This document shows, piece after piece, positions 11,036-22,330 of a stretch of 64,000 nucleotides of DNA (positions within the stretch are counted from its first letter, which is position 1; each line of letters begins with the position of its first letter). The notes under the pieces are model-generated. The model searched no databases, had not been told where the DNA came from, and saw nothing but the letters and a program-made list of their open reading frames with translations. The position numbers were made by a program, and so were the translations under genes. This DNA is from Icerya purchasi. Taxonomy: Eukaryota; Arthropoda; Insecta; Hemiptera; Monophlebidae. Location of the stretch: assembly GCA_039619475.1 (NCBI GenBank), contig CM077116.1, positions 3,782,001 through 3,846,000 of the forward strand, in the 5' to 3' direction.

Positions 11036-12555
11036 AGGTGTTTTTCATTGATTCTACTTTTTATTCATTAAATTTATCAAATATAAAAATATCTTCTATT
11101 TGCCAGCTGTTTAACGAGCAAAATAGATTCTAAGATGATTTCTCTGAAGTGGATCGTCCCACAAATGTTCCGCTTCAAGATTTAACTTTTACGCGCCACA
11201 AAAATACTTTTCGGACAGTAATAAAAAAAAAAAAAAAACAACATAAAAAAACGAAAAAAACCGATGATAACATTGATCACATGTGATAGATTGTGTACGA
11301 AAATTACTTATTATCGATAGTCCGCCTCTACATGGGCGACCGCAGTAAAAAATAATACCAAAGTTTTATTTTTAACAACTGCACTCGCCGATATCAATAG
11401 AACTGATTAGTAACTTTTAAAGTTGAAAATCCTAAGAAGGTCTTTCAGCTTGCTTAGTTTCGTCAACACTGGCGACGAGAAGAATCAAACGGTATCGGAT
11501 AACGTAAATCTACCAAATATTCTCTTCGAGATATCCCTAATGTTTAGAATATTTTATTTATCCATTTGTTCGGATTGAATTTAAATCTTGACCGAATACT
11601 TTACGGTATTCGAAGATAGTACTACCATCGGTGCGGAATCTGAAACATGTTTGTATAAGACGGAAAATAAGTTCGTATCAATTAAAATTGTATATACTTA
11701 ACTTCAATCTCATGAGATGGTGTACTTATTTAGGTTTTATATCGCTTTAATTTTCACATATTGTAAACGCTTCCTTGAAACTATTGTTAATTCCTACTCA
11801 GCAAAAGACATGTTGAAAAGTTTTCATTCGATCTTCAACGCCTCATTAATAAAGAAAGATACCGTAGAATTTACGTACAATTTTTCGTATATTTTTCGTT
11901 ATCTCGCGTTTTTTAATTAACACGGAGAAGAAAGAAAAAAAAGGTCCACTCTAAAGGTGAGCTAAGAATTTTAATGGAGATTATGAAAACGTTGTCAAGA
12001 GGAAAAACCATCGAAGGTGTTACCCTCTCGAGCAGATATAATAAACAGCGAGGGTAATGGAGTACCGCGGCACTAACTTCCGTTCAACTTCATCTTTACA
12101 TAGTTCCGAAGGGACACTAGTAGGTGACTCGACAAACAGTATCAGTCCAGCAGGTTATCGCACACTGGCTCCCGTTGTTGACTCCTCCTTTGACACAAGT
12201 TGTCTTCATTCCTTTCGATTTCGATTTCTTCGAGTATTATCGAACTTATTTTTTTCTTCTTCTTTCTCGGAAATCTATACGCAGCAGAGCCGCTAACACT
12301 ACATGTTCAACGGATCAATGCAATTTTGTGCTCGAATCATTGTTCATATCTGGACGTCGCCTGAGAAAATAGAGAAAATGAACGAACAAACTAGGCGTAT
12401 ATTTTGTTGAATTCCAGCATAAAACGTTGTTGTCACTGGAAAGAGAACTTCTCCAGATCTCTTTGCGTCATTTCCATTGGCAAACGAAAAGAACGGCAAC
12501 AGTTCAGAGAGTATTGCAAAATGTAGTGAAAGGTTATAAAAGGCAGCATAGTGAT
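11036..12555. other. No gene recognised
   Basis: AT-rich sequence with an A-run at 11222-11238. Open frames at 11717-11920 and 12057-12372 show no motif that I can assign. Confidence 0.35.
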
Positions 12556-13310
12556 TGTTCATCAAGCACTGCACCAACCGTCAAACAGGCAACAAAAAAA
12601 AAATAGCTTCCTACTCAAAGGAAGAAGAATTAGACGAAGAGATCGATCAGTGTTCCGTACACGAGCTTAAGAGAGATTTTAAGGGAATAATAAAATGCTT
12701 GAAGTTCGTATACGAAAGACTCACTGGTAAACGAAGTCCAGGCTTTGAGGAAACAGGTTAACGTCTTAACAGCGGAAACAAAGAAGAAAGATCGAGAAAT
12801 CGTCTTATTAAAAATAACCGTGAACGAATTAGCTCAATATGGAAGGAGAAAGAATATTGAGATACATGGAGTCCCCGAAAGACTGGAAGAAAATATAGAG
12901 GAGATAATCATTGAGATGGCGCATAAATTAAATATTGAATTAAAAAAGGAGTACATTTTGGCATGTCATAGGGTGCCTAGCAGAAACTTAAAATTACCAA
13001 AGCCGATGATTGCTAAGACGAGTAGACGAATAGCCGTTTTTTGACAACAAAAAGAATGTAAAAATTTTCGATAAAGAAATATCAGGTAATAAGGAGGGCG
13101 TGTTTTCCAGATATACATTGATGAAAATCCGACCAGACACTATGAAAATTTATTGTGGCAAGCGAAAGAAAATTCCACAGCTCTCAACTACAGATTTATT
13201 TGGACGAGTCGGGGAAAGATTTCTGTCAGGAAAAATTAACAGGATCGCATCCTACGTATTAGGAACGAAGAAGACGTGAATAAATTGTTATAAAAGTAGT
13301 ATCTAGCATG
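12556..13310 (+). pseudogene. LINE ORF1 with L1-like ORF1p fold signature
   Basis: A charged, coiled-coil-like start (12600-12840) leads into 'ELAQYGRRKNIEIHGVPE' (about 12825-12890) and 'ILACHRVPS' (12953-12985). These match the RRM core of L1-like ORF1 proteins (transposase_22 type) found in CR1/L2-group LINEs. After a frame change the C-terminal domain is readable as 'RFIWTSRGKISVRKN' and 'RILRIRNEEDVNKLL' (13190-13290). At least three frame changes and stops break it. Such proteins bind RNA and chaperone nucleic acid during retrotransposition. Confidence 0.7.
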
Positions 13311-13939
13311 ATTTAACAAATATCTATGTCTGCAGTTATCACTCATATACCAAAATTTAGTAAATAGTTATTACAATTTACTAAATTTCGGTATGTGTGT
13401 ATTTCTGTATGATTGCGTGTCCGTTTTCATGAGTTACGTAAGCGATAAGACAGTGAGAGGGAACGGGGTAAAGTTCGAGCTAAGGAAGGAAGCGTGTGTG
13501 CCGGTGCTAAAAGAAGATCAAGTTGTTGGATTGTAGTAGATTGAGATCAGGGGTAAGGAACCAGATGCGTAAGCTTCAGGTAAATAGTAAAGGTATGAGG
13601 AAAGGTAATAGGGGAGGGGACATAGAGGCAGCGTTAAATGAAAATAAGAATTCGGCATCGTTTGGTAGGACATCGGACAGGTTGTGCGTGTATGCGGATA
13701 CCGGCAAGTGCATGAGAATGGACAGTGCGGTATGAAGGTGTATCAGCGGGGACACATGGCGTTGCTATTGTGTGCCTGCAATACCGTCACTAGTTATATG
13801 TCGTTAAGGGGTAGAGAATGTGCTTGGTGGTGTGTGAAAATTCAAGAGTGAGGATATAATTATATTATTATTCTTTTTTTCTTTTTTTTCTCCGTTTCTT
13901 GTTGTTTGGCTTTAGGTTACGGTCCACGGCGGTGGTACG

Positions 13940-13975
<36 letters not shown>

Positions 13976-14280
13976 AGGTATGGGTATGTGTGTATAGAGG
14001 TATATATATGTGCGTCATGTGTATTGTGTATTTACGTGTGTCATTATATATTTTTTATAACCAATTTAATACAATTTTGATAGGTGCGATGCGCTCAGAA
14101 GGTATATATGTGAAATTGTTTCATATATGAATCCTGTTTTCTCAATACTTCATTTGTGACTTGTCCTAAAATTTGCATTTATATTAAACAGAACAAGTAT
14201 TTGCACAACCAAATGACATCTTTATTCCAGTTCTGTCACAAAATTAAGTGTAATGAATATGTAAACATTAAAAAATGGAA
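13311..14280. other. Inter-ORF gap of the LINE, with GT/TA-rich simple sequence
   Basis: Roughly 1 kb between the ORF1 and endonuclease remnants. It is unusually long for an inter-ORF spacer, so an insertion is possible, but I see no boundaries. It includes a (TA)n run at 13943-13969 followed by GT-rich sequence. A 70-residue open frame at 13523-13735 has no motif. Confidence 0.35.
13943..13969. repeat. (TA)n microsatellite
   Basis: Uninterrupted alternating TA dinucleotides that grade into GT-rich sequence on the right. Confidence 0.9.
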
Positions 14281-15132
14281 TTCAGATATAATATTAGTTA
14301 TTTTAATGGGAAAGGGGAAATTAGTAAAACTATTATTAATATAATTCATTTAAACATTACAAGCATTAGAAGCAATTGAGATGAGTTGTCAATACGAATT
14401 CATAAGCAAGATGTTAATGTGATAGTGCTTACTGAAATAAATATAAAAGAATACGAGGCTGAATTTTTCAATATAGAGGGTTATGAGAAGTGCGTAATAG
14501 AGAAACCATCAAACTGTAATGGTGAAATAATGATATTGGTGATAAAGGCTCTCAGTTTCAAGGTGGTGTTTGCGGGTAATTCTGCAGCTGACAGCATTAC
14601 TGTAGAAATAAGCTTAAGGAAGAATCAAAAAATTTACTTAATAGCAATTTACAGGTCACCGAACAACAACGTTGGTCACTTTCTTCAGGAATTCGATGAG
14701 AGCCGGAAGAGTCTAGATAGGAACACAAAATTTATTATTTGCAGAGATTTTAATATTAACACTGACTGAAGGAGTAAAGTAAATGATCAGCTTTCGAATA
14801 TCTTAAGAAGGCACCGGGGGGGGGGGGATTCGGCTAATTAAAGGTACAACTAAAGAAGAGGTACGAGAAGGTATCATTACCAAATCTTGTATAGGTAATA
14901 TTTTTATCGAGTATTCAACAGATGAAGTAATGGCTGATATTACAACAACAAAAAATTTCAGACCACTGTATAGTTTGTGGCGCACTTTGCGTAGGTAGAG
15001 ACGAGGACACGAAGAACGTAGGCACATGTGAATTTTTCTTTAATGAAAACTTGTTAAAAGATAAAGTAAATGCTCATCACTGGCAGGGATTTCTAAGGAA
15101 GGGAGGAGTTGAAGATTTAGTAAAAGTTTTTA
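14281..15132 (+). pseudogene. CR1/L2-group LINE ORF2: endonuclease domain, RT missing
   Basis: The frame reads HLNITSIRSN (about 14345), VIVLTEINIKE, an 'IAIYRSPNNNV' block (14640-14675) and 'FIICRDFNIN' (14735-14760). After a shift it reads QKISDHCIVCGAL (about 14950-14985). These are the successive catalytic blocks of an apurinic-type endonuclease, with G changed to R in the usual GDFN box. Coding similarity continues to about 15130 and then stops abruptly before RTE-2, so the RT is absent. With the ORF1 remnant upstream this makes one LINE, 12.55-15.13 kb. Confidence 0.68.
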
Positions 15133-15299
15133 ATCCCGGTTTTCGGGCACATTTCGTCCATTCAGTTTCTCTTTCCACTCCTTTTCTTCGCGTATACTTG
15201 ATTTCTCCTCGTTTTTAACCATTAAATTCCCATTTTGTTTCCAAGCTAAAATATAGAAACAGCCCTTTTCAGAGCTCCTGGTCGTCAGTAACCGTATCT

Positions 15300-15955
15300 C
15301 TTCAGTCGTATTGTCCGTTTGCGGACGTCGTGACCAATCATCATAAACCAGTGAATCGAGCGACCACTTGTCGCCATTCTTCTCTGTTGTTGCTTGATTT
15401 TATTAGTTCCGACAGCGGCATTTTTGTAGCAGCTGTGAGATGATCTAGGAACCTCATCGGTGGCCGTCCCCGACTCCTTTTTCCTTTCATTTTTCCTTGT
15501 ATAATATTTCGTTCCAAACCATTCCTTCTCATTATATGCCCAAAGAACCCTAGACTCTGCCTTATTATCGTGGGCAATAGTCGTTGCGTCGGTGTAATAT
15601 GTAGCTGTTTTAGAATTGACTGGTTGGTTCTGTGTTCTATCCAGGATATTCTTAGCATGCGCCTATAGCAGGTCATCTCAAAGGCTTCGATTTTCCGACG
15701 TGAAGCCGCCGTTATTTTCCAAGATTCCGAACCATACCGGAATATTGAGTGTATCAGCGTTTGCATCAGCCTTTTTTTCACTTGACATGTTATGTGATGA
15801 TCTTTCCATATTTTTGTAAGTTTACCTAGCGCATTCTTTGCCAGGCCTATTCTTCGTCTTATTTCTATCTCGCAGTTTCCATCGTTGGTTATATAGGCGC
15901 CGAGGTATATGGTTCCAGGTTTCGTGTCAATCGTATAGTGGTCGTTATTTACACG
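15300..15955 (-). pseudogene. RTE-2: 3' end of an RTE-clade LINE
   Basis: Minus-strand translation reads EIRRRIGLAKNALGKL, then 'SIFRYGSESWKI', 'EAFEMTCYRRMLRISW' and 'GRPPMRFLDHL'. This is the characteristic C-terminal region of RTE ORF2. An open frame of 146 residues survives at 15341-15781. Downstream on the minus strand is a hairpin GTCCG-CAAA-CGGAC followed by 'AATACGACTGAAGAG', probably the 3' end near 15300. It is 5'-truncated at about 15955, close to the 5' end of RTE-3 in opposite orientation. Confidence 0.75.
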
Positions 15956-16014
15956 AAAAATAAATCATGAGTACTACACTTTCTAATTTTATAATAATTC
16001 GTGATTAAACGCTA

Positions 16015-16916
16015 AACACTAGTGGTCGTTGGTAAATATGAATTAGAGAACAGGATCGAAAGAGGGAATATGCCGCTGAAATTCTGTATAGAACGTAAAT
16101 TGTATATAGCTAATACACGTTTTCAACTTCATCCTCGTCGTCTCTTCAAACGGCGCCTCCCAGGCGGGCATACAAAAAATCAGATAGATTTTTTCCTTAT
16201 TAAATCTAGATGGATCTCATCTATAAAAGATGTAAAAACTTATCCTGAAATGGACTGTGGAGGTGACCACAATATTCTCGTAGCCGAAGTTCTCCTCAGG
16301 TTGAAAAAAATAAAATTACGCATAAACTAAACAGATGGTATTTAGCGAACAATGCCGTTTACAAATTAGAAAGATTACATGAAGACGTACAAAATGCACC
16401 AGCACATCAACTATAGAACAATATGAGGCATGCAATGGAAACAGCTGCATCCAAAATAAGACAGAAAAAACAAACTCAAACGAAGCCGTGAATATCTCAT
16501 CAAACGTGGATTACAATTGATAAAATACGGAACCTACAGAAAAGTGGAATAACCCCAATTCTAATCAATTTAACAAAGTTCATTAGCTCAATAAAAATTT
16601 TAATAAACAATTAACGAAAGATAAGAATAATTACATAACATCTATTTGTGGCGAAATACAGAAATATGCATTAAAATATGAAGCTAAAGATCCGTCTAGA
16701 AAGGTTAGAACAATAACAGAAAACTGTAAACCGCGTCACTTACCAGTTCAGGATGAAAGGGAAAATTTACTGATAAATAAAAATGAGGTACTAAATAGAT
16801 AGCGTAATTACCGTGAAAATCTTATGTCCAGCAGTGCTGAGGACAGGTTCACTGCAACAGAATATACTATTTACCAGAATGAGCCTTCTGTTTTAAAAAG
16901 TTAAATAAGAATCACC
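16015..16916 (+). pseudogene. RTE-3, segment 1: endonuclease C-terminus and linker
   Basis: Plus-strand reading gives GKYELENRIERGN, IANTRFQ, NQIDFFLI and CGGDHNILVAE. These correspond to the later endonuclease blocks of RTE elements, with the usual SDH box changed to GDH. A linker rich in stops follows until the SINE insertion. The start near 16015 is a 5' truncation. Segments 2 and 3 follow after the nested insertions. Confidence 0.7.
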
Positions 16917-16927
16917 ATTCAAGCATT

Positions 16928-17047
16928 GTGTACACCTGCGTTGCATATAACAATTGCCTAGTACACTAGCTATGTCTATACAGCTGAGATGTACGAATAG
17001 GTAGTCGCCGACGCTCAGAAACTGAGTATGGCACTATAAAGAAGAAG
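16928..17047 (+). mobile_element. tRNA-derived SINE, copy B, nested in RTE-3
   Basis: A 120-bp 5'-truncated copy aligns with the last third of the other copies (GCATATAACAATTGCCTAGTACACTA, then ACAGCTGAGATGTACGAATAGGT), ending in a hairpin (CTCAG-AAA-CTGAG) and TATGGCACTATAAAGAAGAAG. The 11-bp sequence ATTCAAGCATT sits immediately on both sides (16917-16927 and 17048-17058). It splits the RTE-3 coding sequence between the linker and the 'ALRNGKSAGTDGI' block, so it inserted after RTE-3. Confidence 0.92.
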
Positions 17048-17947
17048 ATTCAAGCATTACGAAATGGTAAATCAGCAAGGGGACAGATGGAATCGTTACA
17101 GAAATGATCAAGGCATTGCGAGATTATGGTATCGATACATTGCAACTTATTTGCAATAAGATATGGCCAACATGTATTTGGCCGACGGAATGGACAGAAT
17201 CGGTTTATATTTCAATACACAAAAAAGGAGCTAAAGAGTTATGCCCGAATTATAGAACGATAGCGCTGATGAGTCACGAATGCAAAGTGATGTTATATAT
17301 AATCCAAAAACGTTTGGAACATTATCTCCTTTCCCAGATATTACAGGAGTAAGCGGGTTTTGTACCTGGAAAGAAAACAAGGAATCAAATATTGATTATA
17401 AGGCATTATAAATTCAATATACCGACGGTGACATTCTTTCTCTACTGCACGAAATCAATAATGTCAAATGGAATATGTCATAGTCCTGGCGAAAGGAGCG
17501 GCGCCAGTACATCTTACATAATTAATTAAATCTTTATACGTAAATAATAAAACTTACCTATGCAGGGAAGATATATTGTCGGAATATTTTTGCATTAAGA
17601 AAGGAGTTAGACAGGGGTGGATTCTGTCTCCGCTTCTTTTCAACATCCATAGGGAGTGGATAATGAGGAAGTCAACGGATGGATGAGAAGGTGGAATTTT
17701 AATGGGTGGTAGAAAATTTTCAAACCTTCGATATGCGGATGACACAATACTATAGCAAAACCTAGATATGAAATTACAGAATTATTAGGAAAAGTGGAAG
17801 CGGTCATCACAGAAGCCGGTCTAGTGCTAAATTAAACAAAATGTTCTTTGACGGTAATAGATAAACAAAAAATCCTATCTCAACCATTCCAAATCATCAG
17901 CAATATTAACAAATAAAGGCCGGTGCGAAGAAAAAATCAAAAGAAGA
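17048..17947 (+). pseudogene. RTE-3, segment 2: reverse transcriptase
   Basis: It resumes with ALRNGKSA and DGIVTEMIKAL, then 'NYRTIALMSHECKVML' (about 17250), AGFVPGKKTRNQIL (17350-17390), 'KGVRQGWILSPLLFNI' (about 17597-17645) and NLRYADDTIL (17716-17748). The palm segment that should carry the first catalytic Asp is badly decayed (17400-17520). It ends in 'NKGRCEEKIKRR', where the I-B fragment interrupts it. Many stops mark it as dead. Confidence 0.75.
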
Positions 17948-18973
17948 ATTCCGACAAAATCCATATGTATGAAATTTCACAAAAAACGCCTGTATCATCC
18001 CGATTCCGGCATAACTCTTTTCCTAAGGAATTCATAACTCCCGTTTCTTTACACAATTAAATTCGTGTGTTCTATGAAAAACTGTCGTGGTTACATCGCA
18101 TTTACCATCTTAACAATAAGTGCATAAATGAAATACAACATCGATGCTAAACTCCTGCTAACCGTGCACAAATCTCTCACTGTAAGTAAATTTACCTATA
18201 TGTGCCAAGTTTATTCCTCATGAAACAAAGCACTCCTTAAATTGCTTAACACAATCCATTAAACTGTTATACGCATTATCTCGGGAGCGCATAGGTCGTC
18301 GACATCGTTGGAAATCTGTTCACTAGCGGGTATCCCATCCTTAACGGTTATCCGAAACTCCTATGAATTGAGAGATCTATTTCACTGGTACCGAGCTAAG
18401 CTACACCGCACTAATGATTTAGGAATCCCACTACCGTCCTTTCCAAACGATCCCCTCCCCAGTGTACTATACCTCCTTAAGGAAAAGGGAATTAACTGGA
18501 ACTCTGATCTTACACATCAGTATGTTGAATTCCCCTGGGAGGATACTTCGATTGTTGCGGACTTATCCCTAGAGACATGGGAAATTATGTGGTCGGCTCA
18601 CACATCATGGCTGCGATCCATTAAGGTGAGCACTGAGCTCTGGTGGCCACCGATATCCATTTCCTGTTTACAGCATTGACTAGACTCCGCATAGGGCACA
18701 CAGCAATATCGCACAACTATCTGCTGGAAATAACATCTTCTCCCTCTGCCTGTTTCATATGCAGTTCCCCATTTCACCGACTGCTGAACACGTTCTGGAA
18801 CATTGTTTGCCTGCAGGCACCTCCAACTTACCGTCGGTTGCGTTGTCAAACGAACTAAAACACGTGCAGGATATGCTACACTGCATTAGAACAGCTAACC
18901 TGTTAAAATACTTCTAATACTGATCCATGTGCTGTAATAATCTCGGCAATTACACACAGCACATGGACCATAT

Positions 18974-19007
<34 letters not shown>
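17948..19007 (+). mobile_element. I-B family LINE 3' fragment nested in RTE-3
   Basis: The fragment holds the end of the RT palm (FYEKLSWLHRI, about 18075-18110), the thumb (LLTVHKSLTVSKFTY..CQVYSS, VIRIISGAHRSS, SLAGIPSLTVIRN) and a C-terminal 'LTRLRIGHTAISHNYLLE' with CFICSSP near 18750. The RNase H domain expected between these is missing: the frame runs straight from 'VEFPWED' to 'LSLETWEIMWSAHTSW'. The 3' end is (AT)n at 18980-19005. AAAAGAAGA flanks it at 17939-17947 and 19008-19016, and RTE-3 coding resumes on the far side. Confidence 0.85.
18980..19005. repeat. (AT)n tail/microsatellite of the I-B fragment
   Basis: Uninterrupted AT dinucleotides at the exact 3' end of the inserted I-B fragment. 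It therefore probably derives from the element's own tail. Confidence 0.8.
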
Positions 19008-19012
<5 letters not shown>

Positions 19013-19400
19013 AAGAGTGGTGAAAACTGCATTGTCAGGACTTACTAGATTTTGGAAATACCATCGCATTACCAAAGAAACGAAAAAGAATTTAATTCAA
19101 ACGTTAGTTTTTCCGATCGCAACATACGGCGCTGACCCCTGGACTATAAACAACGCGGATCGAAAACGCATAGATGCTTTTGAAATGACATGCTACCGTA
19201 AAACGTTACGAATTCTGTAAGTAGTAAAAAGAAGCAATGCATCGCTTCCGAAAGAGTTAAATATCAATGATAATGTCAGTATACTGACCAAATTAAACTT
19301 AGGACGGGTCTAACGGTTGAGCTGCTGATGAAGGCCACGATGGACAGGGTGCGGTGGCGTAAAATAGCAGTTTAATGTTAGGTCACGATTTTCATTACCG
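19008..19400 (+). pseudogene. RTE-3, segment 3: C-terminal region
   Basis: It continues directly from segment 2 as 'VVKTALSGLTRFWKY', LVFPIATYGADPWTI and DAFEMTCYRKTLRIL, stopping at 19218. Weaker similarity (KELNIND, RVRWRKIAV) runs to about 19390. It closely resembles the RTE-2 C-terminus, so the two are the same or sister families. Confidence 0.75.
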
Positions 19401-21950
19401 ATGGATAGATGTCTTAAGCTGTGCCATATTTTAACATGCGTGAAAAAAATCATTCGTCACAAGTTTTATCGATTTTTTTTTGATTTTTTTGTTTATGCCA
19501 TTTAATTAATTGTTCATGCGAATTGATTTGCAGGTAACAAACAAAAATAAAAACATTAAATAAAACAAAAAAATAATTTAAATAAAAATAATAGTAACAC
19601 GACATTTACAGCGGACACTTACGACAGGGAATCTGGCGGTATGCGTACGTGGGAATAGGCGGTGAGCATTCGTAAGTTTCTTGGAGAAAAAAAAAATTAC
19701 TAACGTACGTTAAAAGGGGGGAGGGTAGTAATCGATCGTGTGCATTGGAGAATGTGTTAAGTTATAGTTGTAAAAAATCATGTTAAAAATAGAAACGAAA
19801 TGAGCGATGGAGGGGGTAAACAGTTGCATAAAAATTAATTATGCAACCAAAACATTGATATATCGTATATCGGATAGGGAGGAAGGGCGGGGTTTAAGTT
19901 TTTTAAGATCGAATATTATACTTAGACTACATTTGTTACACTCGAATTTCACATATTAGCAAGGGGCGCGGGGTTAGTTTTTGGTACTAGATTTGAGGAA
20001 AGATGCGGATTTGATAAATTGAAATATTAAATAATTCTGCTAAAAAGATGCTTGAAGAGACTGTTTCCATCAGGAACAACGTAATGACTGTCGAGTATAC
20101 ACAATAAATGGTATAATGATTTGTTTCTTTTTTTTTTTTGACTGTCAACTAATAATGTTTTAAGCTAATCCTTTTTATACCATCAGTTTACGGTGCATCT
20201 TTGCGTGTTTACCGATGGATTGAGTTCATTCAAATGTCATTATTGTAATATTTCAATTACATATATAAAAAGGTTAACGATATCGGGCTCCGTCTAATTT
20301 TAATCAACTTTTCAATCTCAAAATTGCCGTCGGAATCGAGATGTATAATATTTAGTTTATTTTTAATTTTTTAGCGGGATAAAGCATTAAGATCCGGTGT
20401 TTAATTAAAAATGAAAAAATTCGAATAGCGACTGAGGAAAAAAAAAAATTAATATCCTATACGACTTTCGAGAAATAGATTTTCGCTTTATCGGCACGTT
20501 AAAAAAGGAAATCTATATTTTTAATAACAAGAGGTGCTATCGCAAATTGAAAATAGTAAAGTTACCAATAGTATATAAAAAAAAAAACTATATCTATATG
20601 AAATAACCATGCGAAGAATCTATGTATGATCATCATCAGTTCCGAAATTGTTTATGTTAATAGAATGGAAAATGTCTGCAAGAAAGGGAAGTTTCCAGTG
20701 GGCACTATGGTTACAGTGTTTTCAAAAACGTTCAGCATACGTTTACAGCCTTATTGCGACTCTATTTGAGGGTGAAGCATGGCGGTGCAGAATTTTCCAA
20801 AATATCTATTATGTAAGCAAGTAGGCTGGAAATTCCATCTTGCTCCATTTTCATCGCACTCGTCATCTGTTTCTCTCGCTCTCTCCGGCCAAAGAGAAAA
20901 CTTTAATCATTTTCCGATGAATAAAACATAACGCGCTTCTTTCTAGTTGTCAGATCATATAGTGTTTGTTTAAAGTCACGTGACAGACGTACCTTGTCTG
21001 TTAATGCGGCTAAGCGCAGAATGAATAAGTAGTTTTAACTGCTAGTTTAGCAGACCCGCGCAAGTCGCCATTTTGAAAATAGAAAGAAAATTGCCAGCTT
21101 GATCGAACGATTGCAATAATCAGGCTATAAAATTGGAAATATTTCGTCCGTCAATAGTAGCGGTGCCGCCGCGGGAGAAATAGCGGTCTCAAAAGAATTA
21201 CGTAACGTTTGTTCTTCAAAATAACAAGAACTGTTCTAATTAAATAACGGCGGATAACTAAACCTACGAAGTTCACGTTTGCTTCCAATATTAAAAATCA
21301 TAAATAGCTGCGCTTGTAAAATTTTAAACTAAAGTTAATTTAAACATTCTCTCCTTAACCAGTAGGTAAGCCGCGCTTTAAAATGTACGTTAAGAAATTT
21401 GACGTCTCGATACAACCTTAATCGAAAAATACGCATCAACCAATTACGATGGTAGATGGAGTCAAGTTTCATCGATGTTGTTTCATCGATTTAGATCATA
21501 AGGAACGAGAAAAGGCGTCGAATCTTTATACGAATCGGTTTCATTTGACTGTCTTCTTATTACGCTCCGTTTTTGGAACTTTCAACGTCACTCTCCGCAA
21601 CCGGCTATCGATAGCCGGTTCACAGAAATTGTTTCCAGACTGTATGCAAGGCCAACAACGATTTTTGCGTTCTATCGAATAGGAAAGCTTTATAGAGTTG
21701 AATTACTTTACAGCGGAGTTTCAAATTTCTTTCTATTTGTACACGAATAATAAGCTTTTCATCCATTATTCCCTTACAGCGAACGACCCCTGATTTTTAG
21801 TAGCATGTCGTTAAAGAATATTAAAAAAATAACGAACCGCGCTGCGAAAGAACACTCTTGATACGTACTATATGAAACATCGGGGATAATTTTGAACTGG
21901 AGGAAAAAAAGGAGAGTGTTAGATTTAGTACATAGTGAACCTTAACTTGT
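19401..21950. other. Long unassigned intergenic stretch
   Basis: Low-GC sequence with A/T runs and no RT, transposase or tail signatures that I can find. The part from 20640 to 21680 is less monotonous and contains the palindrome listed separately. No gene can be supported. Confidence 0.4.
21599..21620. other. Perfect 22-bp palindrome
   Basis: The half-site AACCGGCTATC is followed directly by its reverse complement, with no spacer. The centre is TATCGATA, the sequence bound by DREF in Drosophila promoters. Two further ATCGAT hexamers lie at about 21470-21490. Confidence 0.8.
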
Positions 21951-21979
21951 CAAGGATATGGGAGACTTGCTTTACTTTT

Positions 21980-22330
21980 AATTAAATCTTCAATTGCAGA
22001 CAAAAAGGATACGAAAGCCGTTACAACAGAAAGAGAAGGAAAACAGGGAATGCCGCTATGAGGAATAGGAAGAAATCCATTAGTAAAAATGACGAGTAGA
22101 AAGTCGAGTGTCCAGCAGTGACGGAAAGGCATTTAAAAAATAAGATACGATAAGCGTGTCAAGCGTAAAAAGAGCTGTGGAAGGGTAAAAAGTACAATAC
22201 AAAGAAAATATAGATGGGAAACGGATAAGCGATGAGGAAAGCAAACTGTAGCCAAAACATGGACGACAGATTGCAGAGATAGATGAAACGGAAGGGCAGT
22301 TGAGAAACAAAGAATGAAACGAAAAATTCG
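21980..22330 (-). pseudogene. I-A family LINE relic: start of RNase H
   Basis: A minus-strand frame reads LLVIFTNGF near 22070-22100, aligning with ALIFSDGSK at the RNase H start of the I-A element. Hydrophobic, S/F-rich sequence upstream resembles the I-A thumb-RNase H linker. Heavy decay makes this a low-confidence call. Confidence 0.35.
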
